Assembly (NCBI RefSeq): GCF_014199445.1
Contig: NZ_JACIJS010000002.1
Location: forward strand, 1-64,000
Origin: Rubricella aquisinus
GTDB lineage: Bacteria > Pseudomonadota > Alphaproteobacteria > Rhodobacterales > Rhodobacteraceae
Length of the DNA stretch: 64,000 nt
Direction: 5' to 3'
Shown: one piece after another, positions 26,954 to 35,948 of the stretch
Numbering within the stretch: position 1 is the first letter of the stretch
Layout of the letters: the number at the start of each line of letters is the position of its first letter
The notes under the pieces: model-generated
What the model saw: only the letters and a program-made list of their open reading frames with translations
Told to the model about the DNA's origin: nothing
The model's database searches: none
Program-made: the position numbers and the translations under genes

Positions 26954-27290
26954 CCGGCCCTCCTGTTTTGATGGTGCGGTGGGCAAAGTCTGGGTGAGGG
27001 GCGGCAATCCTGTCGGCACGGTTTGCGACCTGGGGATGACGGATTTTGACCATGTGGCGGGGATAAGAGATTCGCTGCGACGCGTCCTGCGGCTACTAGA
27101 TATGGTATGCTGCGGCGCACAACATATTAACTAATTGTTAAGCTTTGCAGGGTGATGGGTGAGGCATCGTGCCACTTTCGCGAGGCAAACATCTCAATTT
27201 GTTCGAAAATTAACGGCAACTTCAACCTATGCGTGAATTTGGGTCGACTCGCCGCATGCTGCCCCCGCAGGATCATGGGCCAAAGATCAA

Positions 27291-27306
27291 GCACAATATC
27301 TGGTGT
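27291..27306. promoter_or_regulatory. probable NrdR box upstream of nrdJ
   Basis: GCACAATATCTGGTGT fits the NrdR repressor consensus (ACAC-A-ATAT-GTGT type) with a central AATATCTG and flanking CAC/GTG. NrdR represses ribonucleotide reductase genes. It lies about 200 bases before the nrdJ ATG; a second, weaker box usually expected about three turns away is not obvious. Confidence 0.5.
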
Positions 27307-27335
27307 TTTGGGCAAAAAAGCCCGTTGACCGGAGA

Positions 27336-27442
27336 GACACAATTCCGTCATGTTGTGTCCAATCCCAAAGCGGACACAAGATGCGGCGTAGGCATCACCA
27401 ACCGCCCGGAGGACTGACCATAAATTAAAGGGACATGTGTCC
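27336..27442. promoter_or_regulatory. array of GGACACA/TGTGTCC half-sites upstream of nrdJ
   Basis: GACACAA (27336), TTGTGTCC (27353), GGACACAA (27372) and GGACATGTGTCC (27431-27442) form nested inverted repeats. TTGTGTCC and GGACACAA are exact complements with an 11-base spacer. The array may be operator DNA or a structured leader. No regulator is known to me for this motif. Confidence 0.45.
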
Positions 27443-27506
27443 AAACCCGCCGCAAGTGCGGGACCGGATAAATGCGCCCGTGACCTGAGAGTATGAGGAC
27501 AGGGAC

Positions 27507-30500
27507 ATGAAGATTGACCGCCGCTTTACCACCGAAGAAACGGGCGCATTCGGCGCGCTGGACTTCCGCACGACCACCTCTGAGATCCGCAACCCGGATG
27601 GCTCCGTGGTGTTCAAGCTCGACAATCTGGAAGTGCCTGTCGGCTGGAGCCAGGTTGCCTCTGACGTGCTTGCGCAGAAATATTTTCGCAAGGCGGGCGT
27701 GCCTGCCGCGCTGAAAAAGGTGCGCGAAAAAGGTGTGCCGTCTTTCCTGTGGCGCTCGGTGCCGGATGAGAAGGCGCTGGCGAAACTGCCTGAGAACGAG
27801 CGCTATGTCGGGGAGCATTCGGCAAAGCAGGTGTTCAACCGTCTTGCAGGGGCATGGTGCTATTGGGGCTGGAAAGGTGGCTATTTCACCACCGAGGCCG
27901 ACGCCAAAGCCTATTACGAAGAAATGTGTTTCATGCTGGCCGCACAGATGGCCGCGCCGAACTCCCCGCAATGGTTCAACACGGGCCTGCACTGGGCTTA
28001 CGGCATCGACGGCCCGTCCCAAGGGCACCATTATGTCGATTTCCAGACGGGCGAGTTGGTCAAATCCACCTCCGCTTATGAGCATCCGCAGCCCCATGCC
28101 TGCTTTATCCAGTCCGTGTCCGACGATCTGGTGAATGAAGGCGGGATCATGGACCTGTGGACCCGCGAGGCGCGCCTGTTCAAATATGGCTCCGGCACGG
28201 GGACCAACTTCTCCTCCGTTCGCGGCGCGAATGAGCAGCTTGGCGGTGGCGGCAAATCGTCTGGCCTGATGTCCTTCCTCAAGATCGGGGATCGCGCAGC
28301 AGGCGCCATCAAATCGGGCGGCACGACGCGCCGCGCGGCAAAGATGGTGATCTGCGACATGGATCACCCCGATATTGAGGAATTCATCAATTGGAAGGTG
28401 AAGGAGGAGCAGAAAGTGGCTTCCCTCGTTGCCGGCTCCAAGATGCACGAGGAAAAGCTCAACGACATCTTCGGCGCGATCCGCGTCTGGGACGGGGCAG
28501 AGGCAGATGCGTTCGACCCGAAAAAGAACGACGCGCTGAAAGCCGCGATCAAGGGCGCGAAGAAATCCGCGATCCCAGAGACCTACGTCAAGCGTGTGCT
28601 GGATTACGCAAAGCAGGGCTATGCCTCCATCGCGTTCCAGACTTATGACACCGATTGGGATAGCGAGGCTTACGGCACCGTATCGGGCCAAAACTCCAAC
28701 AACTCCGTCCGTGTGACCGATGCCTTCCTTCAGGCGGTCAAGGATGACGCGGATTGGGAATTGATCAAGCGGGTCGACGGGACGGTCGCTAAAACCGTCA
28801 AGGCGCGTGATCTGTGGGAGCAGATTGGCCATGCCGCATGGGCCTGCGCCGATCCGGGCATTCAGTTCCACGACACCGTCAACGCATGGCACACCTGCCC
28901 GGAAGATGGGGAGATCCGCGGATCGAACCCTTGCTCCGAATACATGTTCCTTGACGACACGGCCTGTAACCTTGCGTCGATGAATTTGTTGAATTTCTAC
29001 AAGGACATGCAGTTCGACGTTGACGCTTATGTTCACGCGACGAAACTGTGGACGGTGACGCTCGAAATCTCCGTTCTGATGGCGCAATTCCCATCAAAGG
29101 AGATCGCGCAGCGGTCTTATGAGTTCCGCACGCTGGGCCTTGGCTATGCCAATATCGGTGGTCTCTTGATGAATATGGGCTATGGCTATGACAGTGACGA
29201 GGGCCGCGCGCTGTGTGGTGCGCTGACCGCGATCCTGACCGGCGTGTCCTATGCTACTTCCGCCGAGATGGCGGGTGAGGTCGGCGCCTTCCCCGGTTTT
29301 GAGAAGAACCGCGAGCATATGCTGCGCGTCATCCGCAACCACCGCCGCGCGGCTTATGGGGAGACCGAAGGCTATGAGGGCCTCGCCGTGAAGCCGGTGC
29401 CGCTGGATCACGCGAACAACCCGATTGCGCTCCTGTCCGATGTGGCGCGGGATGCGTGGGACAAGGCGCTGGGGCTGGGTGAGGAATTTGGCTATCGCAA
29501 CGCGCAAGTCTCCGTCATCGCGCCCACCGGCACGATTGGCCTCGTGATGGATTGCGACACCACCGGGATCGAGCCTGACTTCGCGCTTGTGAAGTTCAAG
29601 AAACTCGCCGGGGGTGGGTATTTCAAGATCATCAACCAGTCGGTTCCGGCTGCGTTGACGGCCCTTGGCTATACCCCGTCCCAGATTGAAGAAATCATCG
29701 CCTATGCGGTTGGTCACGGCTCCCTCGGGAATGCGCCGGGCATCAACAACACCGCGCTGATCGGTCATGGCTTTGGCGCGGAGGAATTGGCGAAGGTGGA
29801 TGCAGCACTCGCAACCGCGTTCGACATCCGCTTCGTGTTCAACCAGTGGACGCTGGGCGTGGACTTCTGCACCGGCACGCTTGGCATCCCTGAGGAGAAG
29901 CTGAACGATCCGTCCTTTGACCTTCTGCGGCACCTTGGGTTCACCAAGCAGCAGATTGAAGCGGCAAACAACCACGTTTGCGGAACCATGACGCTGGAGG
30001 GCGCGCCGTTCCTGCGCGACGAGCATCTGAGCGTGTTCGATTGTGCCAACCCGTGCGGTAAGATCGGCAAGCGGTTCCTGAGCGTGGAAAGCCACATCAC
30101 GATGATGGCAGCGGCGCAGTCCTTCATCTCCGGCGCGATCTCCAAGACGATCAACATGCCCAATGATGCGAGCATCGACGATTGTAAGGCGGCCTATGAG
30201 CTGTCCTGGTCGCTCGGCACCAAGGCGAATGCGCTTTACCGGGATGGCTCCAAGCTGTCCCAGCCGCTGTCCTCTGCGCTCATCGATGATGATGATGACG
30301 TGGAAGAGGCGCTGCTCAACGCGCCCTCGGGTGAGCGGGCACAGGTGCTGGCCGAAAAGATCGTCGAGAAAATCGTGATCAAGGAAATCGCCAAGGGCCG
30401 CGCGAAACTGCCCGAGCGGCGCAAGGGCTACACCCAAAAGGCCATCGTTGGCGGTCATAAAGTGTATCTGCGCACGGGTGAGTATGAGGACGGCCAACTG

Positions 30501-31160
30501 GGCGAAATCTTCATCGACATGCACAAGGAAGGCGCAGGCTTCCGCGCGATGATGAACAACTTCGCCATCGCGGTGTCTGTGGGCCTGCAATATGGCGTGC
30601 CGCTCGACGAGTTTGTTGAGGCCTTCACTTTCACCCGGTTTGAGCCGGCGGGGATGGTGCAGGGCAACGACTCGGTCAAGAGTGCGACGTCGATCCTCGA
30701 TTACATCTTCCGTGAGTTGGCGATCAGCTATCTTGACCGCGAAGATCTGGCGCATGTCGCCCCGATGGGCGAGCGGTTTGACGAGCTTGGCCGTGGGGAG
30801 CATGAGGGCAAATCCAACGTGGCCCCGATCAGCGCGGAGGCGGCCCATAGCTCCCTCGACATGATCCGCCAGGTCAGCTCCACCGGCTATCTGCGCAAGC
30901 GTCTGCCGCAGGAACTGATGGTGTTCCAAGGCGGGGCGACCGCAGCACTTGATGCCGCGATTGCAACCGACACGGCGGTGGCCACGGCGGTGGAGACGAC
31001 AACGACCACCACCACCATCACCGGCATGGATGCCCGCGCAAAGGCAAAGATGCAGGGCTATGAGGGCGACGCCTGCGGCGAGTGCGGCAACTACACGCTG
31101 GTGCGCAACGGCACCTGCATGAAGTGCAACACCTGCGGCGGCACGTCGGGTTGTAGCTAA
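27507..31160 (+). CDS. nrdJ: class II (adenosylcobalamin-dependent) ribonucleoside-diphosphate reductase
   Basis: A 1217-residue class II reductase that makes deoxynucleotides using B12 and works with or without oxygen. Recognisable blocks: [65 protein letters not shown] (active-site loop), [20 protein letters not shown] and [10 protein letters not shown]. The C-terminal tail has a Thr-rich linker ([12 protein letters not shown]) then a zinc-ribbon-like [18 protein letters not shown] and [10 protein letters not shown] end that probably shuttles electrons. Start at 27507 with GGACAGGGAC upstream. No nrdAB genes are visible here, so this may be the cell's main reductase. A hairpin follows the stop. 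Confidence 0.97.
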   Translation: MKIDRRFTTEETGAFGALDFRTTTSEIRNPDGSVVFKLDNLEVPVGWSQVASDVLAQKYFRKAGVPAALKKVREKGVPSFLWRSVPDEKALAKLPENERYVGEHSAKQVFNRLAGAWCYWGWKGGYFTTEADAKAYYEEMCFMLAAQMAAPNSPQWFNTGLHWAYGIDGPSQGHHYVDFQTGELVKSTSAYEHPQPHACFIQSVSDDLVNEGGIMDLWTREARLFKYGSGTGTNFSSVRGANEQLGGGGKSSGLMSFLKIGDRAAGAIKSGGTTRRAAKMVICDMDHPDIEEFINWKVKEEQKVASLVAGSKMHEEKLNDIFGAIRVWDGAEADAFDPKKNDALKAAIKGAKKSAIPETYVKRVLDYAKQGYASIAFQTYDTDWDSEAYGTVSGQNSNNSVRVTDAFLQAVKDDADWELIKRVDGTVAKTVKARDLWEQIGHAAWACADPGIQFHDTVNAWHTCPEDGEIRGSNPCSEYMFLDDTACNLASMNLLNFYKDMQFDVDAYVHATKLWTVTLEISVLMAQFPSKEIAQRSYEFRTLGLGYANIGGLLMNMGYGYDSDEGRALCGALTAILTGVSYATSAEMAGEVGAFPGFEKNREHMLRVIRNHRRAAYGETEGYEGLAVKPVPLDHANNPIALLSDVARDAWDKALGLGEEFGYRNAQVSVIAPTGTIGLVMDCDTTGIEPDFALVKFKKLAGGGYFKIINQSVPAALTALGYTPSQIEEIIAYAVGHGSLGNAPGINNTALIGHGFGAEELAKVDAALATAFDIRFVFNQWTLGVDFCTGTLGIPEEKLNDPSFDLLRHLGFTKQQIEAANNHVCGTMTLEGAPFLRDEHLSVFDCANPCGKIGKRFLSVESHITMMAAAQSFISGAISKTINMPNDASIDDCKAAYELSWSLGTKANALYRDGSKLSQPLSSALIDDDDDVEEALLNAPSGERAQVLAEKIVEKIVIKEIAKGRAKLPERRKGYTQKAIVGGHKVYLRTGEYEDGQLGEIFIDMHKEGAGFRAMMNNFAIAVSVGLQYGVPLDEFVEAFTFTRFEPAGMVQGNDSVKSATSILDYIFRELAISYLDREDLAHVAPMGERFDELGRGEHEGKSNVAPISAEAAHSSLDMIRQVSSTGYLRKRLPQELMVFQGGATAALDAAIATDTAVATAVETTTTTTTITGMDARAKAKMQGYEGDACGECGNYTLVRNGTCMKCNTCGGTSGCS

Positions 31161-31168
31161 GGGATTGG

Positions 31169-31193
31169 AGGGCGGCGCCAACGGCACCGCCCT
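31169..31193 (+). terminator. imperfect hairpin after nrdJ
   Basis: AGGGCGGCGCC pairs with GGCACCGCCCT with one C.A mismatch and loop AAC, eight bases past the nrdJ stop. No long T-run follows, so termination may be partial or rely on Rho. Confidence 0.55.
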
Positions 31194-31200
31194 TCGCACG

Positions 31201-31289
31201 TTCAGGCCGCAGGCAGAAACCGGGCAGTCACCGAAAAAAAGAGCCTGAATTGTAGACTTAGGGGAGCGGGCAACTGCTCCCCCTTTTTT
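31201..31289 (+). ncRNA. structured leader or small RNA ending in an intrinsic terminator
   Basis: TTCAGGC at 31201-31207 pairs exactly with GCCTGAA at 31243-31249, enclosing an A-rich internal segment. Then GGGGAGC (31261-31267) pairs with GCTCCCC (31276-31282), followed by C and six Ts. This stem-plus-terminator layout is typical of an attenuator/riboswitch leader or a short terminated RNA. The following gene starts 17 bases later, and its ribosome site GAGGAG lies just after the T-run. No known Rfam class is recognised by eye. Confidence 0.45.
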
Positions 31290-31305
31290 GCGAGGAGAAG
31301 TTGAA

Positions 31306-31626
31306 ATGACCGAAAAAATTCATGAAGATGAAAATAAAACGGAAAACGCCGATCAGATTGATTTAAAAGAAGAAAAATTTGACTTTTCTGCCATAAACTC
31401 CCTCCTTCGTGACAAGGAGGCCATTGCGCAAATAATAGAACTCATAAAAGCGAGAGGCGAGGTAAGAAAATGTGATAGTAAATGGATCCGGGTTTATGGA
31501 ATTGCAGCTTTGGCAGCCATTGCAGTGCCTGTTTATTTTTTAGCCTATCATGAAAAACTTGATCCGAGTGCGGGTGTGATATTTGGCTCATTGGCTGGTT
31601 ATATCTTTGGGAGGCAGCAAAGCTAA
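31306..31626 (+). CDS. AT-rich orphan gene, membrane-anchored small protein
   Basis: 106 residues. The N-terminal half is acidic and lysine-rich (MTEKIHEDENKTENADQIDL), then a helical stretch, then a hydrophobic segment (WIRVYGIAALAAIAVPVYF, about 70-90) and a second weaker one near the C-terminus (SAGVIFGSLAGYIFGRQ). GAGGAG lies about 10 bases before ATG 31306. Codon use is AT-rich (AAA, GAA, ATA, TTT) and unlike any neighbour, suggesting recent transfer. Its 3' end overlaps the end of the convergent DUF1194 gene by 39 bases. I recognise no family. Confidence 0.65.
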   Translation: MTEKIHEDENKTENADQIDLKEEKFDFSAINSLLRDKEAIAQIIELIKARGEVRKCDSKWIRVYGIAALAAIAVPVYFLAYHEKLDPSAGVIFGSLAGYIFGRQQS

Positions 31627-32343
31627 CTGATTGGTCCAGTCGTCGAATTCCTCTGGCGTGATGCCAACAATCTCCAAAATCAGTTTGCGGCGCACGCTGG
31701 CGGCGAATGTGTCGCGGCTTTCGGCGGTCACCATGAACGCGCCCGGCCCGCCGATGATGCGGGTCGCGTATTCTTCTTCAAGGTTATAGCCCGCCCGACG
31801 GCCATCCTCGGGTCGCAGGATCGGCAGCGCGTTGATCGTGATGCCTGCATCCAACACTTCCCGCCGTGCCTCCTCAATCGGGGGGCCGTAGGAATTGCCG
31901 ATACTGTCGCCTGAAAAGTCGATCACCGCGCGGGGGGCGAAGATGTCATTCTCCCGGATCAAATCTTTGGCGAACAAGAGCGCGCTGCCGATCGCGTTGC
32001 GCCCGTAGACCTGCCGGGGTGGGCCGATCAGGGCGGCGGCGAAGGCTTCGGCATCTTCCACACTGTCGATGATCATCCAATCCACCACGACTGCCGTGTT
32101 CGTTGCCCATTCGACATAGGTAACGGCCACATTGCCGTAGATGGAGTTTGTGATCGCGTCGATCACCGCCGGGTCGGTCATGGCAAGGGCATATCCCTGC
32201 CGCTGAAACGCCAGTTCTTCCGCATCAATCGAGCCGGACCCATCCGCGAGCAGCACCAGTTCCAACCCCGCCTCGCGCTGATCCTGCGCAGCGGCGGAAC
32301 TGGCAAGGGTCAGGGCGGCAACAAAGGGGATCAACAGGCGCAT
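31588..32343 (-). CDS. DUF1194 family secreted protein with von Willebrand A-like fold
   Basis: 251 residues with signal peptide MRLLIPFVAALTLASSAAAQ. The mature domain starts with ELVLLADGSGSIDAEE, a metal-ion-dependent adhesion site of the DxSxS type. It continues with FQRQGYALAMTDPAVIDAI, YVEWA, GRNAIGSALLFAKDLI and VIDFSGDSIGNSYGPP. These match the DUF1194 family, alphaproteobacterial periplasmic proteins of unknown role. The ORF extends to 33042 on this strand, but the upstream part is antisense to the ligase gene. The last residues after EFDDWTNQ lie in the overlap with the AT-rich gene and may have been changed by its arrival. Confidence 0.85.
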   Translation of the reverse strand: MRLLIPFVAALTLASSAAAQDQREAGLELVLLADGSGSIDAEELAFQRQGYALAMTDPAVIDAITNSIYGNVAVTYVEWATNTAVVVDWMIIDSVEDAEAFAAALIGPPRQVYGRNAIGSALLFAKDLIRENDIFAPRAVIDFSGDSIGNSYGPPIEEARREVLDAGITINALPILRPEDGRRAGYNLEEEYATRIIGGPGAFMVTAESRDTFAASVRRKLILEIVGITPEEFDDWTNQLALLPPKDITSQ

Positions 32344-32457
32344 AACGGGGAAATAGCGTGGCGGCACGGCTTGGCAATATCTCCATCTCGCGGAAAACGC
32401 TTTGCAATCGGGGAGGCGGGCTTTCACACTGAGGCAAAGCAAATCAAGGAGCATTCC

Positions 32458-33585
32458 ATGGATCGCCCGGCCTTTACCCTTGGGATCGAAGAAGAATACC
32501 TGATCGTGGACCGCGAAACCCTCGATCTGGTACGTGAGCCGGAACAGGCCTTTGTCGATGATTGCACCAAGCGGCTTGGCGATCAGGTCACGGGCGAGTT
32601 TCTGCAATGTCAGGTCGAGGTCGGGACCAAGCCGCACGGGCGCGTCGCGGATGCCGTGGATGAACTGATCGGATTGCGCGCGGGCGTGGCCGAAGTGGCG
32701 GAGCGTTATGGCTATGCGCCCATCGCGGCCTCCACCCATCCGTTCGCCCGCTGGCGCGATCAGCAGCGCACGCAGAAAGACCGCTATGCCGATCTGCGCG
32801 ACGCGATTGGGCAGCCGGTGCAGCGGATGCTGGCGTGCGGGATGCACATTCATGCCGGGATCGAAGATGACGACATGCGGATCGACCTGATGAATCAGGT
32901 GGCCTATTTCCTGCCGCATCTGTTGTCGCTGAGTTGCTCCTCCCCGTTTTGGGAGGGGGAGGATACCGGCCTTGCCTCCTACCGGTTGGCGGTGTTTGAC
33001 GCGATGCCGCGCACCGGCACGCCAGATTTCATGGAAAGCCACGCGGCCTATCGGCGGCTGGTGGACAGCCTTGTCAGCGCGGGCTGTATCGAGGATGCGA
33101 CGAAAATCTGGTGGGATATTCGGCCTTCCGACAAATTCCCGACGCTGGAACAGCGGATCACCGATATCTGTTCAAACGTGCGGGACACGGCCGCGATTGC
33201 AGCGCTTTATCAATGCCTTTTGGCGTATCTGTACCGCTTGCGCAGCCGCAACCAGCGCTGGCGCGTGTATCCCGCGACGCTTATCGGAGAGAACCGTTGG
33301 CGCGGACAGCGGTACGGCGCGACGGGGCAATTGCTTGATCTGGGCCGGGGTACGTTGACGCCGTTCTCCGCGCTGGTGGAGGAGTTGATCGAGCTTGTGT
33401 CGGATGAGGCAGAAATGCTCGGCTGTGTGCCAGAATTGCTGCATCTGCGGGAGATCGCGCGCCGCGGCACCTCCGCCGACCGGCAGCGCCGCGTGCATAA
33501 GGAGCAGATCGACGCAGGCGCGGGTAAGGACGCGGCGATGGCTGCGGTCGTGGCCGATCTCGTCGCGCAATATACCGAGAGTTAA
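32458..33585 (+). CDS. carboxylate-amine ligase, YbdK/GCS2 type
   Basis: 375 residues of the glutamate-cysteine ligase family 2. Blocks: LGIEEEYLIVDRETLDL, CQVEVGTKPHGRVADAV, STHPFARWRDQQRT, ACGMHIHAGIEDDDM, the SPFWEGEDTGLASYR active-site segment and WWDIRPSDKFPTLEQRITD. YbdK proteins have weak glutamate-cysteine ligase activity; the natural product is not settled. AAGGAG six bases upstream fixes the ATG at 32458. The stop codon TAA overlaps that of the convergent kinase (TTAA). Confidence 0.9.
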   Translation: MDRPAFTLGIEEEYLIVDRETLDLVREPEQAFVDDCTKRLGDQVTGEFLQCQVEVGTKPHGRVADAVDELIGLRAGVAEVAERYGYAPIAASTHPFARWRDQQRTQKDRYADLRDAIGQPVQRMLACGMHIHAGIEDDDMRIDLMNQVAYFLPHLLSLSCSSPFWEGEDTGLASYRLAVFDAMPRTGTPDFMESHAAYRRLVDSLVSAGCIEDATKIWWDIRPSDKFPTLEQRITDICSNVRDTAAIAALYQCLLAYLYRLRSRNQRWRVYPATLIGENRWRGQRYGATGQLLDLGRGTLTPFSALVEELIELVSDEAEMLGCVPELLHLREIARRGTSADRQRRVHKEQIDAGAGKDAAMAAVVADLVAQYTES

Positions 33586-34916
33586 CGCGGGATGCGGATC
33601 GCCGCGCGCAAACCACCCAAGGCCTGACTGGTCCCAAGCACCAGCTTGCCGCCATGCCCGCGCGCCACATCCGCCGCGATCGACAGGCCAAGGCCGACGC
33701 CGCCGCCCTGATCCTGATTGCGCGCGGCATCTAGGCGGGTAAAGGCCTTGAGCGCTTCCTCGCGCTGATGCTCGGGGATGCCCGGCCCGTCATCGGCTAC
33801 TGCGATTTCCATGCTGCTGGGCTGCAATCGCAAAGTCAGGCGCACTTCATCACCATGGCGGATGGCGTTGCTCACCAGATTGCGGACCGCGCGCCCCAGC
33901 GCCATTTCGCGCATCGGGACGGACGTATCGTTGGGCGTGTCATTGAGGATGTTGAGCGTCAGCACAGCCCCTTCGCGCCGGGCATCCTGTGCGATGCGGC
34001 GGATGAACTCGGTCGCGTCCACATCGGCGGTTTCCTCTGTTCCTTCGCCCCGGGCAAAGGCGAGGAAACCTTCGAGCATCCGCTCCATCTCCTCCACGTC
34101 ATGCTGCAATTCCTCCACTTCCGGGCTTGGCTCCGCCACCGCAAGGGCAAGCCGCATCCGGGTGAGGGGCGTGCGCAGATCGTGGCTGACACCGGACAGC
34201 ATCGCCGTGCGGCTCTCGATCTGCCGCTCCAACCGCTGGCGCATGGCGAGGAAGGCCGCGCCCGCCCGGCGCACTTCCTCCGCCCCTTGGGGCCGGAATT
34301 TCATCGACTGGCCCTTGCCGAATGCCTCCGCCGCGAGGGCGAGTTTGCGGATCGGGCGCACTTGGTTGCGCAAAAACAGGATGGAAATGCCCAACAGCAC
34401 AAGCGACGTGAGAATCGTCCAAGTGAACAAAAGATGCGGATTGGAGGCGATCATCCGCCGCTGGGGCACAATCGCGGTCAACAACCCCGTATCGGTCTGG
34501 ATATCAATCCGCACGGATTTGCGGATTTCGGTTGTGCTGATCCGCATCGGGCGGGCGATAATGTCGCGCAAGGTGCGCTCCATCTCCCGCCCCGAAACAT
34601 CCAGAAAGCCAAGCTCCCTGCCGGGGGTGACGGTGCCGCCGGGCACATAATCGAGGGTAAAGCCCAACAGATCGGCGGTTGCTTCCAGTTGTATGGCGTT
34701 GCTGAGCGGGTCCACGGTGTCGACCGTCGCGATCAGATAGGTCAGCTCCGACCCGACCGAGCCCGCCATCTGCCGCGTGACCCCTTCAAAATGCCGCTGG
34801 ATGAACAGAACACCCACGACAAGCTGGATGCCGAAAACCGGAATGATCAGGATAATCAGCGTCCTGCCGAACAGCTTGGTCGGCATGTACCGTTTGAGCC
34901 AGGCGAAATTTATCAT
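33582..34916 (-). CDS. EnvZ-type sensor histidine kinase
   Basis: 444 residues. Transmembrane helix 1 is at about 18-39 (TLIILIIPVFGIQLVVGVLF) and helix 2 at about 162-182 (LLFTWTILTSLVLLGISIL), with a 120-residue periplasmic loop between. A HAMP domain (LRNQVRPIRKLALAAEAFGKG) follows, then the H-box LSGVSHDLRTPLTRM with H245, N-box LVSNAIRHGDE, G1 DDGPGIP and G2 GGGVGLGLSIA. It is of the EnvZ/OmpR family. The usual OmpR partner gene is not adjacent: the upstream neighbour is a divergent hydrolase. The ligand is unknown; osmotic or envelope sensing is the family precedent. Confidence 0.87.
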   Translation of the reverse strand: MINFAWLKRYMPTKLFGRTLIILIIPVFGIQLVVGVLFIQRHFEGVTRQMAGSVGSELTYLIATVDTVDPLSNAIQLEATADLLGFTLDYVPGGTVTPGRELGFLDVSGREMERTLRDIIARPMRISTTEIRKSVRIDIQTDTGLLTAIVPQRRMIASNPHLLFTWTILTSLVLLGISILFLRNQVRPIRKLALAAEAFGKGQSMKFRPQGAEEVRRAGAAFLAMRQRLERQIESRTAMLSGVSHDLRTPLTRMRLALAVAEPSPEVEELQHDVEEMERMLEGFLAFARGEGTEETADVDATEFIRRIAQDARREGAVLTLNILNDTPNDTSVPMREMALGRAVRNLVSNAIRHGDEVRLTLRLQPSSMEIAVADDGPGIPEHQREEALKAFTRLDAARNQDQGGGVGLGLSIAADVARGHGGKLVLGTSQALGGLRAAIRIPR

Positions 34917-34976
34917 ATAGACAGGGTTAGGCAGGCTTGGCGTGACTGACAAGCCGCAATCAAGGAGCGTGAACTC

Positions 34977-35948
34977 TTGTCTCAGCCTGAGAGCCGTCTT
35001 GTGACACTGGCGCCCGGATTGCGGCGATTGCGGGCGGATAACCCCAGCCCGATGACCTTCACCGGGACCAATACCTATCTTTTGGGAACAAAGCGGCTGG
35101 CGGTGATTGATCCCGGCCCGGCTGACCCGGCGCATATCGACGCGATCCTGCGCGCGCTGGAGCCGGGGCAGGAGATCGCGCATATCTTCGTCACCCATGC
35201 ACATGTGGACCATTCCCCCGGCGCGCGCCTGTTGCAGGAGCAGTGCGGCGCGCCGATCTATGCCTATGGCTCGGCCTATTCAGGGCTGTCGCGGGTGATG
35301 ACACGGCGGCGCGCGCAGGGGCTCGATCTGGGCATGGATGGTGGGGTGGACCGCATGTTCTATCCGGATCATCCCCTGAAAACCGGCGATGTCATCGAAG
35401 AAGAGGACTGGTCGCTGGAGGCGCATCACACGCCCGGCCATTTGCCCAACCATATGTGCTTTCTCTGGCGGGAGCCGATGGCGCTCTTTACCGGGGATCA
35501 TATCATGGGTTGGGCCACGAGCATGATCGCCCCGCCAGAGGGCGACTGGAAACCCTACCAGGTGGCGCTGAAACGGATCGCAAAGCGCACCGATCTGACC
35601 TGCGGTTATGCCGGGCATGGGGAGCCGATTGAGGACGTGTCGGCCCGTGCCCAGACGCTCCACGTTCATCGGCGGATGCGCGCGCGGCAGGTGGATATCG
35701 CGCTCTGCGATGGACCGGTCACGCCGATGGCGTTTGCCCGCGCGACCTATAACGACACGCCTGAGGTGCTGATCCCCGCCGCTGCCTGCAACGTGCTGGC
35801 CTATCTTTTGTGGCTGGAAGAGGAAAAGCTGATCGTGGCGCAGGGGCCACTTGGTCTTGAGACCGTATTCGAGCGGCTGGTTCCGCCTGAACACTGGCTG
35901 CGGGACGATCTTGTCAAACGGTTAGAAAGGCTACAGGCGCAGCTTTAG
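34977..35948 (+). CDS. metallo-beta-lactamase fold hydrolase
   Basis: 323 residues with a TTG start, chosen because AAGGAG lies nine bases before 34977 and no ATG occurs until residue 26. The metal motif THAHVDHSPGARLLQ (HxHxDH) is near 74-79, HHTPGHLPNHMCF gives the next His, GDHIMGW the Asp, and GYAGHGEPI the last His. A C-terminal winged helix-like domain (LIPAAACNVLAYLLWLEEE) fits the LACTB2/glyoxalase-II-like group with endoribonuclease or thioesterase relatives. Exact function is not known. It is convergent with miaA and shares a 4-base stop overlap. Confidence 0.85.
   Translation: MSQPESRLVTLAPGLRRLRADNPSPMTFTGTNTYLLGTKRLAVIDPGPADPAHIDAILRALEPGQEIAHIFVTHAHVDHSPGARLLQEQCGAPIYAYGSAYSGLSRVMTRRRAQGLDLGMDGGVDRMFYPDHPLKTGDVIEEEDWSLEAHHTPGHLPNHMCFLWREPMALFTGDHIMGWATSMIAPPEGDWKPYQVALKRIAKRTDLTCGYAGHGEPIEDVSARAQTLHVHRRMRARQVDIALCDGPVTPMAFARATYNDTPEVLIPAAACNVLAYLLWLEEEKLIVAQGPLGLETVFERLVPPEHWLRDDLVKRLERLQAQL

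Larger units (their letters stand above)
26954..27506. other. 553-base intergenic region between divergent oxygenase and nrdJ genes
   Basis: I find no credible coding sequence. The right half contains a likely NrdR box (27291-27306) and an array of GGACACA-type repeats (27336-27442). The left part (27100-27230) is AT-richer and includes ATTAACTAATTGTTAA, and may hold the oxygenase promoter. A GCTGCCCCCGCA string near 27258 recalls a cobalamin riboswitch core, but the other parts are missing. Confidence 0.5.

Noticed and set aside
27160-27345. Possible cobalamin riboswitch before nrdJ (GCTGCCCCCGCA near 27258, GTGCCACT near 27170)
   Set aside because: The conserved parts are in the wrong order, the CTGT following the CCCCGC core and the B12 box are missing, and class II reductases need B12 rather than being repressed by it.
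27348-31199. Long open frames on the minus strand opposite nrdJ (579 and 701 codons)
   Set aside because: They mirror the high-GC codon pattern of nrdJ, have no family features and no ribosome sites.
32344-33042. N-terminal extension of the DUF1194 frame
   Set aside because: It lies antisense to the YbdK ligase gene; the signal peptide at 32343 marks the true start.
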